Assembly: GCA_023663145.1 (NCBI GenBank)
Contig: JAMPHZ010000023.1
Coordinates: 1-42,229 of the forward strand
DNA length: 42,229 bases
Source of the DNA: Odoribacter sp.
GTDB lineage: Bacteria; Bacteroidota; Bacteroidia; Bacteroidales; Muribaculaceae
Direction of reading: 5' to 3'
Of the stretch, positions 1 through 7,791 are shown one piece after another. The notes under the pieces were generated by a model. That model ran no database searches, had not been told where the DNA came from, and saw only the letters and a program-made list of their open reading frames with translations. Each line of letters opens with the position of its first letter. The first letter of the stretch is position 1. The translations under genes and the position numbers were made by a program.

Positions 1-3
1 CAC

Positions 4-45
4 AAGCCCCCGACATCACACCGATGCCGGGGGCTTTGTTTTTTG
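4..45 (+). terminator. Intrinsic terminator of a gene outside the window
   Basis: A perfect 9-bp stem (AAGCCCCCG at 4-12, CGGGGGCTT at 28-36) is followed by a T-rich run (TGTTTTTTG). It is GC-rich with a U-tract on the plus strand, so it most likely ends a plus-strand gene lying left of the window. It insulates the glycosyltransferase gene that follows. Confidence 0.85.
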
Positions 46-161
46 TATCTGTAATGGCCTCACATGCCGTTCCGTATCAGAGCGGCCCCGGTCACAGGCC
101 ATACAGCCCGCTCCCGCCGACATAAACATAAGGCCGAAGCCTGTGAATGAAAATATTTTCG

Positions 162-169
162 TACCTTTG
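162..169 (+). promoter_or_regulatory. Putative -7 promoter element of the glycosyltransferase gene
   Basis: TACCTTTG matches the Bacteroidota -7 consensus TAnnTTTG and ends six bases before the ATG at 176. I see no good TTTG -33 element at the usual distance. If the element is used, the transcript would start at or next to the start codon. The call rests on this single motif. Confidence 0.45.
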
Positions 170-175
170 CCTCTG

Positions 176-1381
176 ATGAAAAAACTGTTGCAGATAAATA
201 CTGTAGTGGGTTGGTCGGCACCAGGAATAATAGTGTCTGATATTGCCGATATGTCTCGCTCTCGCGGATATGAGAGTTTTGTGGCGTATGGGCGCGATGG
301 ACATGTATTGCCACGCTCAGGTAACATGTTCCGTATAGACTCGCTTCTTGATCTGAGTGTACATGGATTGGCAACAAGACTTTTTGATTCTCATGGACTG
401 GCATCCCGGCATGCTACCCGCAGGTTGATCGCTTATATATCTACGTTGCGGCCCGATGTTATACATCTGCATAACATACATGGCTATTATTTGAATTATA
501 GGTTGCTTTTTGACTTTTTGAAAAGTTATGGATGTCCTGTGGTGTGGACTCTTCACGATGTCTGGCCAATTACGGGGCATTGTGCGTTTTACCCTCATAA
601 TGATTGTGACCGGTGGCTTACAGGATGTCATGATTGCAGCCAACGTTCAGAATATCCGTCTTCCTTATTGCTTGATAGATCAGAGCGTAATTTCGCCTTT
701 AAAAAGAAATGCTTTACTGATGTGCAAAATTTGCATATTGTGACAGTTTCTAATTATCTACGTGATATCATAAGAAACTCTTTTCTTAGAGACTACCCAC
801 TTGAAGTTATACATAACGGCGTGATTCTACCTCCCCGGTTGCCGGATGGCCGAATGAATAATGCAGTGGTGCTTGGTGCTGCTAACAAGTGGGATAAGAA
901 TAAGGGGCTTGAGAATTTTATTCATCTCCGTAAGTTATTGCCTGAAAAAGTGAAGATTGTACTTTTGGGCTTATCTAGAAAACAGATTGCATCGTTGCCT
1001 TTAGGAATAACCGGATATGAGCGTGTCATATCGCGCGATGCCCTTGTTGACTTTTATAAACAGGCGTCGGTGGTAGCATGCCTTTCAAAATCCGAAACTC
1101 TTGGCATGACATCAATCGAGGCACAGGCAGCGGGTACGCCAGTGGTAGCCTTTGCAGTGGGTGGGTTGCCAGAGACTTTGACTCCTGAAACAGGTATAGC
1201 CGTTTCACCGGGAGATATTGAAGCGGCGGCAGCAGCAATCAATGAGGTCATTGAAAATCCAGACAGGTTCTCTCCGCAGGCATGCCGGGCAAATGTTCAG
1301 ACGCGTTTCAATTTGTATACGAACTATGCCAGATATTTTGAGCTTTATGACAGATTGACATGCACGAACGCGCTCAAATGA
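176..1381 (+). CDS. Glycosyltransferase family 4 (GT-B fold), WcaC-like
   Basis: This 401-residue protein probably transfers a sugar from a nucleotide donor onto a surface-polysaccharide or lipid-linked intermediate at the cytoplasmic face of the inner membrane. The N-terminal half carries the GT4 pattern DVIHLHNIHGYY followed by WTLHDVWPITGHC, typical of WcaC-type enzymes. The C-terminal half has the EX7E donor-site motif (SETLGMTSIE) followed by AQAAGTPVVAFAVGGLPE. I chose the ATG at 176 over a GTG at 143, because the protein then begins MKKLLQINTV, a normal GT4 first strand, and because a promoter-like TACCTTTG lies between the two starts. No other polysaccharide genes are visible nearby; manA follows with its own promoter motif. 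The acceptor and linkage cannot be told from sequence. Confidence 0.85.
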   Translation: MKKLLQINTVVGWSAPGIIVSDIADMSRSRGYESFVAYGRDGHVLPRSGNMFRIDSLLDLSVHGLATRLFDSHGLASRHATRRLIAYISTLRPDVIHLHNIHGYYLNYRLLFDFLKSYGCPVVWTLHDVWPITGHCAFYPHNDCDRWLTGCHDCSQRSEYPSSLLLDRSERNFAFKKKCFTDVQNLHIVTVSNYLRDIIRNSFLRDYPLEVIHNGVILPPRLPDGRMNNAVVLGAANKWDKNKGLENFIHLRKLLPEKVKIVLLGLSRKQIASLPLGITGYERVISRDALVDFYKQASVVACLSKSETLGMTSIEAQAAGTPVVAFAVGGLPETLTPETGIAVSPGDIEAAAAAINEVIENPDRFSPQACRANVQTRFNLYTNYARYFELYDRLTCTNALK

Positions 1382-1413
1382 CATATAGCCTATATCAATT
1401 AAAAAAAAATGCT

Positions 1414-1421
1414 TAACTTTG
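1414..1421 (+). promoter_or_regulatory. Putative -7 promoter element of manA
   Basis: TAACTTTG matches TAnnTTTG exactly and ends four bases before the manA ATG. A matching TTTG -33 is not evident; an A-rich run lies just upstream instead. It implies a leaderless or nearly leaderless manA transcript. Confidence 0.5.
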
Positions 1422-1425
1422 CAAA

Positions 1426-2361
1426 ATGTTACCATTCTTGCTAAAGCCATATCTGCGAAAAGTGATTTGGGGCGGCAATGCCCTGGCGCGCTTTAAGTCT
1501 TTGGCCTCGCCACTTGATCATGTGGGCGAGAGCTGGGAGGTCTCTGCCATGCCCGGGCGTGAGTCAGTGGTTGGTTCGGGGCCGTTACAAGGTATGCCTC
1601 TAAGTGAGGTGTGCCGCCGCTATGGTGCCGAACTGTTAGGTGAAACCGCATATTTGGAGTCGCATGGAGAATTTCCCCTGCTTATAAAATTTATAGATGC
1701 AGCCGAGGATCTTTCTGTGCAGGTACATCCTACCGAGGAACTCGCAGCCAAATTGCATGGTGGCCATGGAAAGTGTGAGATGTGGTATATAATTGAGTCG
1801 AAACCCGGAAGCAGGCTCGGCGCAGGACTTAGGACTCAACTCACTCCTGACGACTTTGACCGATGTGTGTCAGAAGGTACTTTCAATGATGCCATGGCTT
1901 GGTATGAAACTCATACCGGTGACTCTTTCTATCTCCCGGCCGGTCGGGTGCATGCCATCGGAGCCGGTAATCTGCTGCTTGAGGTTCAACAGCCAAGCGA
2001 TATAACATACCGCATTTACGATTATGACCGGCGTGATTCTGACGGAAACCTGCGAGAGTTGCATATTGATCAGGCTCGTCAGGCAATTGACTACAGAGTG
2101 GTTGATAATTACCGTGTGCAACCGAATGGCGATACATTGGTCAATGAAGAGCATTTTGATGTGAAACGTTTGACTATTGACGGCTCCCGGGATATTACGG
2201 CCCAAAAAGTGACAGCTGTGCTGTGCATATCCGGCGATGTCAAGGCAACACTTGCTGATGGCTCAACTCTTGATCTAAGCCGTGGACACACTATGCTGGT
2301 ACCTTCCGGACAGAAAATAAAACTGAACGGCCATGCGATTTTAATTACTGTTACCCCATAA
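1426..2361 (+). CDS. manA: Mannose-6-phosphate isomerase, class I (short form)
   Basis: The enzyme interconverts mannose 6-phosphate and fructose 6-phosphate, feeding mannose into glycolysis or supplying mannose 6-phosphate for GDP-mannose and GDP-fucose. At 311 residues it is the short bacterial class I form. Cupin metal ligands are visible: Q99 and H101 in the VQVHP motif, E118 in KCEMWY, and H176 in PAGRVHAIG. The sugar-binding stretch EVQQPSDITYRIYDYDR follows. A C-terminal beta domain completes the fold. The zinc role is family knowledge. The gene follows the glycosyltransferase after 44 bases that contain a TAACTTTG element, so it may be transcribed independently, although a GDP-mannose link to the upstream transferase is plausible. 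Confidence 0.95.
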   Translation: MLPFLLKPYLRKVIWGGNALARFKSLASPLDHVGESWEVSAMPGRESVVGSGPLQGMPLSEVCRRYGAELLGETAYLESHGEFPLLIKFIDAAEDLSVQVHPTEELAAKLHGGHGKCEMWYIIESKPGSRLGAGLRTQLTPDDFDRCVSEGTFNDAMAWYETHTGDSFYLPAGRVHAIGAGNLLLEVQQPSDITYRIYDYDRRDSDGNLRELHIDQARQAIDYRVVDNYRVQPNGDTLVNEEHFDVKRLTIDGSRDITAQKVTAVLCISGDVKATLADGSTLDLSRGHTMLVPSGQKIKLNGHAILITVTP

Positions 2362-2372
2362 CTCTCCCGCCA

Positions 2373-3041
2373 ATGACGCCTATCATAGATTATAAGAATG
2401 TGGAAATTCTCCGCAAGGAGCATGTAGTGCTGAAGAATGTGTCGCTCACTGTCAATCCGGGCGAGTTCATTTACCTTATCGGGCGTGTAGGTTCGGGAAA
2501 AAGTTCACTGCTGAAATCATTTTATGCCGAGGTGCCCGTCTCATCGGGTGAGGCCCGCGTGTTCGATTACGACATGACCGCTATAAGGAGAGGTGAGATA
2601 CCATACCTGCGTCGGCGTATAGGAATCGTTTTTCAAGACTTCCAGCTCCTTACAGACCGCTCTGTGTTCAGCAATCTCGAATTTGTGTTGCGTGCTACGG
2701 GTTGGACTGACCGTAATGCCCGAGATGAACGTATAGACCAGGTTCTAAGTCAGGTCGGCATGTCAAATAAGTCATACAAGATGCCTCATGAACTGTCGGG
2801 AGGCGAGCAGCAGCGTGTGGTCATAGCGCGGGCATTGCTTAACAATCCTGATCTTATATTGGCCGATGAGCCGACCGGGAATCTTGACCCTGATACAGGT
2901 ACCTTGATTGTGAGCCAGCTTCATGAGATTGCCGCCAAAGGTACGGCTGTGATAATGGCAACACATAATTTAGGATTGCGCGACTCATTCACCGGCCGTA
3001 CACTGCGTATTGACGCAAAAAAATTGTCAGAATCTCTTTAA
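2373..3041 (+). CDS. ftsE: Cell division ABC transporter ATP-binding protein FtsE
   Basis: FtsE is the cytoplasmic ATPase that, with the membrane protein FtsX, controls septal peptidoglycan hydrolases. The 222-residue length is normal. Visible motifs are Walker A GRVGSGKS at residues 37-44, the Q-loop Q88 in FQDFQLL, the signature LSGGEQQR from residue 141, Walker [14 protein letters not shown] from residue 161, and the H-loop H198. The [14 protein letters not shown] segment is typical of FtsE and of LolD-like ATPases. No FtsX or other permease is adjacent, so the partner must be encoded elsewhere; a LolD or MacB-type ATPase is the alternative reading. It starts 11 bases after manA and the aspartokinase gene follows after 19 bases, suggesting co-transcription. 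Confidence 0.85.
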   Translation: MTPIIDYKNVEILRKEHVVLKNVSLTVNPGEFIYLIGRVGSGKSSLLKSFYAEVPVSSGEARVFDYDMTAIRRGEIPYLRRRIGIVFQDFQLLTDRSVFSNLEFVLRATGWTDRNARDERIDQVLSQVGMSNKSYKMPHELSGGEQQRVVIARALLNNPDLILADEPTGNLDPDTGTLIVSQLHEIAAKGTAVIMATHNLGLRDSFTGRTLRIDAKKLSESL

Positions 3042-3060
3042 TTCCGCTAAGTAATTTTTA

Positions 3061-4380
3061 ATGAAAGTCCTCAAATTTGGTGGCACGAGCGTAGGCTCGG
3101 CGCAAAGGATGCACCATGTGGCCCGGCTCGTCAAGGACTCCGGCCGCAATGTGATAGTGCTATCAGCCATGTCCGGAACAACCAACACACTTGTCGAGAT
3201 CTCCGATTATCTATACAAAAGAAATATTCCCGGCGCGCAAGAGACTCTGAATGCGCTGAGACAGAAATATGACGGAGTTATCAATGAGCTATATTCGCAG
3301 GAAGAAACACGGGAGAAAGCGCGTCATTACGTTGAACGTATATTCAACCTTATAATCCGTTTCTTCGATGGAGAATTTACTGCGGCTGAGGAAAAGGAAG
3401 TACTTGCCTGCGGAGAATTATTGTCGGTGCAGCTCATGCAGCATTATTTCGAAGAACTTGGGATCAAGACCTCTATTCTTCCGGCGCTCGAATATATGCG
3501 CACGGCGCAGGGTGGCGAGCCAGATATGAAGTACATCAGCACGCGGTTGCATAGACTCATTGACCTTGAACAAGATGCTGCCATATGGCTTACACAAGGC
3601 TATATATGCCGTAACGCATACGGTGAAATTGATAATCTGCGGCGTGGCGGCAGCGATTATTCAGCTTCGATCATCGGCGCTGTACTTGATGCCGAGGAAA
3701 TACAGATATGGACTGATATTGATGGTATGCACAACGGCGACCCACGTATTGTTGACAATACTCGGCCGGTGAGCAAACTGCACTTCGAGGAGGCAGCCGA
3801 ACTTGCCTATTTCGGAGCCAAGATCCTGCATCCCACCTGTGTCCTTCCTGCCAAGTTAGGAAATATACCGGTGAGACTCCTGAACACTATGGAACCCGAG
3901 GCCCGGGGCACATTGATTGCCAACTTCCCGCCTGATGGCACTGTGAAGGCTGTGGCAGCTAAAGACAACATTACTGTTATCAAAATAAAAAGCGGCCGGA
4001 TGCTGCTTGCCTACGGATTCCTGCACAAGGTATTTGAGATATTTGACAAATATAATACAGCCATTGACATGATGGCAACCAGCGAGGTCGGTGTATCAGT
4101 TACAGTTGATGACACATCGCATCTTGCCGCTATTGTCAATGATCTGAAAGCCTTCGGCACCGTGACCGTTGATTCTGATATGGTGATTGTTTGCGTCGTG
4201 GGCGATTTTGCCGGACCGCGCGGCAGCGCATACTGCTCTGCTGTGCTCGAGGCCCTTGATAACATCCCGGTGCGTATGATATCCTACGGTGGGAGCAACT
4301 ACAATGTCAGTGTTGTTGTTGGAGCATCTTATAAAACACAAGCATTAAATCAATTGAATCAAAAACTTTTCAACCAATGA
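3061..4380 (+). CDS. lysC: Monofunctional aspartate kinase with C-terminal ACT domains
   Basis: It phosphorylates L-aspartate with ATP, the first step towards lysine (with diaminopimelate), threonine, methionine and isoleucine. The amino-acid kinase domain fills roughly residues 1-290, with the KFGGTSVGSAQRM start and the substrate/ATP segment LRRGGSDYSASIIGA followed by IWTDIDGMHNGDPR. Two regulatory ACT domains occupy about residues 305-439, with the allosteric-type segment DMMATSEVGVSVTVD. There is no homoserine dehydrogenase domain, so this is the LysC type and not the bifunctional ThrA type. Feedback regulation through ACT is family knowledge; which amino acid binds cannot be told. The stop overlaps the next start (ATGA), so the Dabb gene is translationally coupled. 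Confidence 0.93.
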   Translation: MKVLKFGGTSVGSAQRMHHVARLVKDSGRNVIVLSAMSGTTNTLVEISDYLYKRNIPGAQETLNALRQKYDGVINELYSQEETREKARHYVERIFNLIIRFFDGEFTAAEEKEVLACGELLSVQLMQHYFEELGIKTSILPALEYMRTAQGGEPDMKYISTRLHRLIDLEQDAAIWLTQGYICRNAYGEIDNLRRGGSDYSASIIGAVLDAEEIQIWTDIDGMHNGDPRIVDNTRPVSKLHFEEAAELAYFGAKILHPTCVLPAKLGNIPVRLLNTMEPEARGTLIANFPPDGTVKAVAAKDNITVIKIKSGRMLLAYGFLHKVFEIFDKYNTAIDMMATSEVGVSVTVDDTSHLAAIVNDLKAFGTVTVDSDMVIVCVVGDFAGPRGSAYCSAVLEALDNIPVRMISYGGSNYNVSVVVGASYKTQALNQLNQKLFNQ

Positions 4381-4670
4381 TCAAGCATATCGTTACTTTT
4401 AAACTCAACGGCAGTGATGAAGAACGCCGTGCGTTAGCCACACGTTTTGCCGAAGCGCTCAATGCTCTTCCCGCATCCATACCGCAACTCAAATCCATGG
4501 AGGCCGCGGTCAATATCAATCAGGCCGAGTCGTGGGATATAGTTCTGACTGCCACTGCCGATACCATGGCCGATGTGGCCACTTATTCTGCGCATCCTGC
4601 TCATGTGGCTGCGGTTGCTATCATTGCTCCATATAAGGCTGAACGCGCCTGCGTTGACTACGAAATCTGA
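4377..4670 (+). CDS. Dabb-domain (stress-responsive alpha/beta barrel) small protein
   Basis: This 97-residue protein is a single Dabb domain. It has the opening MIKHIVTFKL, the central segment SWDIVLTATADTMADVATY and the end HPAHVAAV, where the HP.H pattern is diagnostic. Dabb proteins are ferredoxin-like dimers; characterised relatives include plant stress proteins and polyketide cyclases, but most bacterial members have no assigned function. The start overlaps the aspartokinase stop by four bases (ATGA). Nothing in it suggests a role in aspartate metabolism, so the pairing may simply be positional. Confidence 0.85.
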   Translation: MIKHIVTFKLNGSDEERRALATRFAEALNALPASIPQLKSMEAAVNINQAESWDIVLTATADTMADVATYSAHPAHVAAVAIIAPYKAERACVDYEI

Positions 4671-4687
4671 CCTAATCAACCAGCCCG

Positions 4688-5500
4688 ATGACACTTCCGC
4701 CTCTGACACGCGACATTATCAAGCAACCAGCCCGATGGCGCCTTGCCTTGAGTTTCAGTGATACCTCGCTGAATGTGTTGGCTACATGTTCCGTCGGAGA
4801 TGAGGAACCTCTATTGTCAACGATCCCGTTGCAGAACAGCGGCGCTACATCACCGGCTGCTGCATTGGAGGAGGCGGTATATGCCAATCCATTGCTGTTA
4901 GGAAATTTCAACCGCACGGATATAGTGGCAGTCACATCACGTTTTCACATCCTGCCTCCCGAAGCGGCCTCTGATTCCGAAGTCCTTGATGCTCTTGACA
5001 TCATGTTCGACAGCGATCATCCTACGCCCGAGGTGGCTCCACTTGATGCCCGGAATTCAATAGTAGCCATGCTCGACCGCGACACCGCACGTTTCCTGCA
5101 CCGCACATTCGACCGCGCTTCATTACAGGGGCATCTTGCTGTCATCGGCCGATATCTTTCACGCCGCAGCCGCCTTGGTAACTCCGGTAAACTATATGTT
5201 AATCTTGCAGCCGACAGTCGTATCGATATATTCGCATTTGACTCTGCCGGCCTTTCCGGTGCAAATACATTTAATTGTCAGGCCGATGCCGATGCGGTTT
5301 ATTACATACTTGCGATCGCACGGACATGCAATATGGATCTTGCCAATGATGAGATTTTCATAGCCGGAGATGCTTTGCGCCGCGGAGCGATCGTGCCGCA
5401 ACTCACCCCCTGGGCGTCGAATGTGTTCCCGCTCATCTTACCTCCGACATTAGCAGGCTCACGCTGTGGGGCACCGCTCGAATTGTCGGTAATGGTCTAA
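4688..5500 (+). CDS. DUF3822 family protein (ASKHA-like fold expected)
   Basis: The 270-residue protein resembles the Bacteroidota-specific DUF3822 family, which commonly sits directly upstream of rsmD, exactly as here. The N-terminal half contains LALSFSDTSLNVLA and a later strand TDIVAVTSRFHILP. The C-terminal half has KLYVNLAADSRIDIFAFD, DADAVYYILAIA and DEIFIAGDA, patterns reminiscent of actin-like ATPase folds seen in this family. No catalytic motif, signal peptide or membrane segment is visible. The function is unknown; proximity to rsmD suggests, but does not show, a link to ribosome biogenesis. Confidence 0.7.
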   Translation: MTLPPLTRDIIKQPARWRLALSFSDTSLNVLATCSVGDEEPLLSTIPLQNSGATSPAAALEEAVYANPLLLGNFNRTDIVAVTSRFHILPPEAASDSEVLDALDIMFDSDHPTPEVAPLDARNSIVAMLDRDTARFLHRTFDRASLQGHLAVIGRYLSRRSRLGNSGKLYVNLAADSRIDIFAFDSAGLSGANTFNCQADADAVYYILAIARTCNMDLANDEIFIAGDALRRGAIVPQLTPWASNVFPLILPPTLAGSRCGAPLELSVMV

Positions 5501-5529
5501 ACTGATTGTATAATTATAAACAGGCGATT

Positions 5530-6075
5530 ATGAGAATAATAAGAGGAAAATTCGGTAGGCGGCGTTTCAACGTGCCAACCAATATAACCGCAAGGCCTAC
5601 AACAGATTTTGCCCGCGAGAACATATTCAATGTGCTTGAAAACATAGCCGACATAGAGGGCGCTGCCGCACTTGACCTATTTGCAGGTACAGGAGCAATA
5701 ACGTTTGAGTTCCTGTCACGCGAATGTGCCTCCGTCACTGCCGTGGAGAAAGCATCCACGCAGTATAACTTTATTAAAAAGGTGGCACAGCAGCTCAATG
5801 TCAATAACCTCACACTTATAAAAGGAGATGCGTTGCGTTTTCTTGACACCTGCGACACTCCGTTTGATATCGTTTTTGCAGATCCTCCTTACACAATGCC
5901 CGATTTTGATACAATTCCGGGACTGATTCTCGGATCGCGGGCTGTAGCTCCAGGCACAATAGTCATAGTAGAGCATTCTAAAGCATATGATTTCTCAAAT
6001 ATGACATCATTTGTTGAGCACCGTGTATATGGTTCAGTGAATTTTTCGATATTCAAGGTAGGCGCTGGAGAATAA
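5530..6075 (+). CDS. rsmD: 16S rRNA (guanine(966)-N(2))-methyltransferase
   Basis: RsmD methylates the N2 of G966 in helix 31 of 16S rRNA, using S-adenosylmethionine, on the assembling 30S subunit. The 181-residue protein begins MRIIRGKFGRRRF, which is the classic RsmD N-terminus. A long RPT..ARENIFN segment follows. The SAM motif I is DLFAGTGAI, and the catalytic motif IV is FADPPY. I chose the ATG at 5530; a TTG 24 bases earlier would add an unconserved MYNYKQAI extension. It lies 29 bases after the DUF3822 gene and ends an operon closed by a 14-bp bidirectional terminator. Confidence 0.93.
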   Translation: MRIIRGKFGRRRFNVPTNITARPTTDFARENIFNVLENIADIEGAAALDLFAGTGAITFEFLSRECASVTAVEKASTQYNFIKKVAQQLNVNNLTLIKGDALRFLDTCDTPFDIVFADPPYTMPDFDTIPGLILGSRAVAPGTIVIVEHSKAYDFSNMTSFVEHRVYGSVNFSIFKVGAGE

Positions 6076-6138
6076 TAAACTGTATCTTCACTTCGGTGCA
6101 GTTGCACGGATTACTTCCCTGCGCACTTAGACACATAT

Positions 6139-6183
6139 GAACGATAGGCTGCATCTCCGAATATGAAGAGCAGCCTATCGTTC
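6139..6183. terminator. Bidirectional hairpin terminator between rsmD and degP
   Basis: A perfect 14-bp inverted repeat (GAACGATAGGCTGC at 6139-6152 and its complement at 6170-6183) encloses a 17-base loop. It lies between two convergent genes. No strong U-tract follows on either strand, so termination efficiency is uncertain. Confidence 0.7.
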
Positions 6184-6204
6184 CATATTGATCACACGTG
6201 ATTA

Positions 6205-7671
6205 TCAGTCAAGCCCTACCGCGTAGTGTGCGCGTTTACCGGTGGGATATATGCCCGATATGAACAGCACTTTGTCATCGCCGGGACCAAGATTACGAAC
6301 AGAGTTGTATATTTTCTCCACGTCGTCGGGAGAGGCAACTCTCATGTTGTTTATGGAGGTGATGATAAATCCGTCGCGGATTCCGGCATCGGCAAACCGC
6401 CCCTCGCCGGTAATGGTAACTGCCACACCGCGTGAGATCTCAAGCTGTTGTAATACCTCAGGGCCGGCGGATGTAAATGTCGCTCCTAATACTCCCATCG
6501 GTGTCTCGGGCGCGCTGAGCGCTGTGTTACCGTCACGGTTACGCAGTGTTACGGTGGCTGAGGCTTGGTTACCGTCTCGCACATATGCAATCGTTATTAC
6601 ATCGCCGGGGCTGCACCTGGCCATAATCTCCTGCAGACGGGCGGTGCCGGTGACTTCTATACCATTGATATGGGTTAGGATATCGCCGTGTGAAAGCCCG
6701 GCTTCAAACGCGGCTGAGTGATCCTGCACCTCATTGATATATACACCTCGTGTGGCGCCTGTGATACCAAGTTCCGTAATGAGTTCGGGTGTAAGCTCAC
6801 GGTACATGATACCCAGGAATGCCCGCTGTACATTGCCGTATTGTTGCAGATCACTTACTACTTTTTGCACTATGGAAGTGGGTATGGCAAAAGAGCATCC
6901 GGCATATGTGCCGGTACTTGAGTAAATGGCTGTATTGATTCCGACCAATTCTCCGTCAAGATTGACGAGAGCACCTCCGGAGTTGCCTGAATTGACGGCT
7001 GCGTCGGTTTGGATATAAGCTTCAATTCCTGCTCCGGTCCCGGCGCCGGTGGTGGTCGAGATATTGCGGGCCTTAGCGCTTACTATTCCAGATGTTACGG
7101 TAGATGTAAAACCGAAGGGATTACCTACGGCAAGCACCCATTCTCCCACCTGCAGGTCTTCGCTATTGCCCATGGGTATCACGTGCAACGCTCCTGGAGC
7201 ATCAATCTTTATTAGAGCAAGGTCAGTGACCGGATCTGCTCCGACTATGGTGGCGGTGAAGTTGCGGTTGTCGTTGAGGGTGACCTCGAGGCGTTCGGCT
7301 CCGTCAATAACATGATTATTGGTCACAATGAGGCCGTCGGCCGAGATAATCACACCCGATCCAAGGCCGACTTGCCGTTGCTGGGCCTGTGGTTGACGGG
7401 GGCGGCCGTTAGGCGAATCTCCGTCGCCGCGTTGCCGTTGCTGAGGCACGCCGAAGAAATATTGGAAGAATGGATCGTTGAGAAACGGATCATAACCCTG
7501 CCGACTGTTGTCGCGGGTGCGCACGGTCGCATAACTTTTTACCGATACCACACCGTTCACAGTCGATTGGGCGGCATTAATGAAATCGTCTTGAGAAATC
7601 GGGGCTGATGAATGGGCCGATAACGATACCGCATAGGCAGCGGTAACGGCTAAGATGATGAATTTTTTCAT
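6205..7671 (-). CDS. degP: DegP/HtrA (Do) family periplasmic serine protease with two PDZ domains
   Basis: It is a periplasmic protease and chaperone that degrades or holds misfolded envelope proteins. The 488-residue precursor starts with a Sec signal (MKKFIILAVTAAYAVSLSAH). The trypsin-like domain has the catalytic triad H120 (TNNHVIDGAE), D150 (TDLALIKI) and S231 (NSGNSGGALVN). A Q/R/G-rich linker (about residues 76-101) lies in the LA-loop region, which is long in DegP. Two PDZ domains follow: about residues 285-380, with GVYINEV and GLSHGDILTHINGIEV, and a divergent second one, about residues 390-488, with GIRDGFIITSINNMRV. This fits full-length DegP/DegQ rather than single-PDZ DegS. It is monocistronic, with a TAAATTTG element 20 bases upstream of the start. 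Confidence 0.95.
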   Translation of the reverse strand: MKKFIILAVTAAYAVSLSAHSSAPISQDDFINAAQSTVNGVVSVKSYATVRTRDNSRQGYDPFLNDPFFQYFFGVPQQRQRGDGDSPNGRPRQPQAQQRQVGLGSGVIISADGLIVTNNHVIDGAERLEVTLNDNRNFTATIVGADPVTDLALIKIDAPGALHVIPMGNSEDLQVGEWVLAVGNPFGFTSTVTSGIVSAKARNISTTTGAGTGAGIEAYIQTDAAVNSGNSGGALVNLDGELVGINTAIYSSTGTYAGCSFAIPTSIVQKVVSDLQQYGNVQRAFLGIMYRELTPELITELGITGATRGVYINEVQDHSAAFEAGLSHGDILTHINGIEVTGTARLQEIMARCSPGDVITIAYVRDGNQASATVTLRNRDGNTALSAPETPMGVLGATFTSAGPEVLQQLEISRGVAVTITGEGRFADAGIRDGFIITSINNMRVASPDDVEKIYNSVRNLGPGDDKVLFISGIYPTGKRAHYAVGLD

Positions 7672-7690
7672 GATTGGATAATTTTTAGTG

Positions 7691-7698
7691 CAAATTTA
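7691..7698 (-). promoter_or_regulatory. Putative -7 promoter element of degP
   Basis: On the minus strand, TAAATTTG matches TAnnTTTG and lies 20 bases upstream of the degP ATG. A -33 TTTG is not clear (TTTTTAGG lies near the expected place). The implied leader is about 10-15 bases. Confidence 0.5.
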
Positions 7699-7791
7699 AT
7701 GCAGGCTTACCTAAAAACGGGCGTCAGTACAGTTAAATAGACCAAAGATTAACCCAAATTTTGTAAAAATTCAAACGATTTAAACCACACA

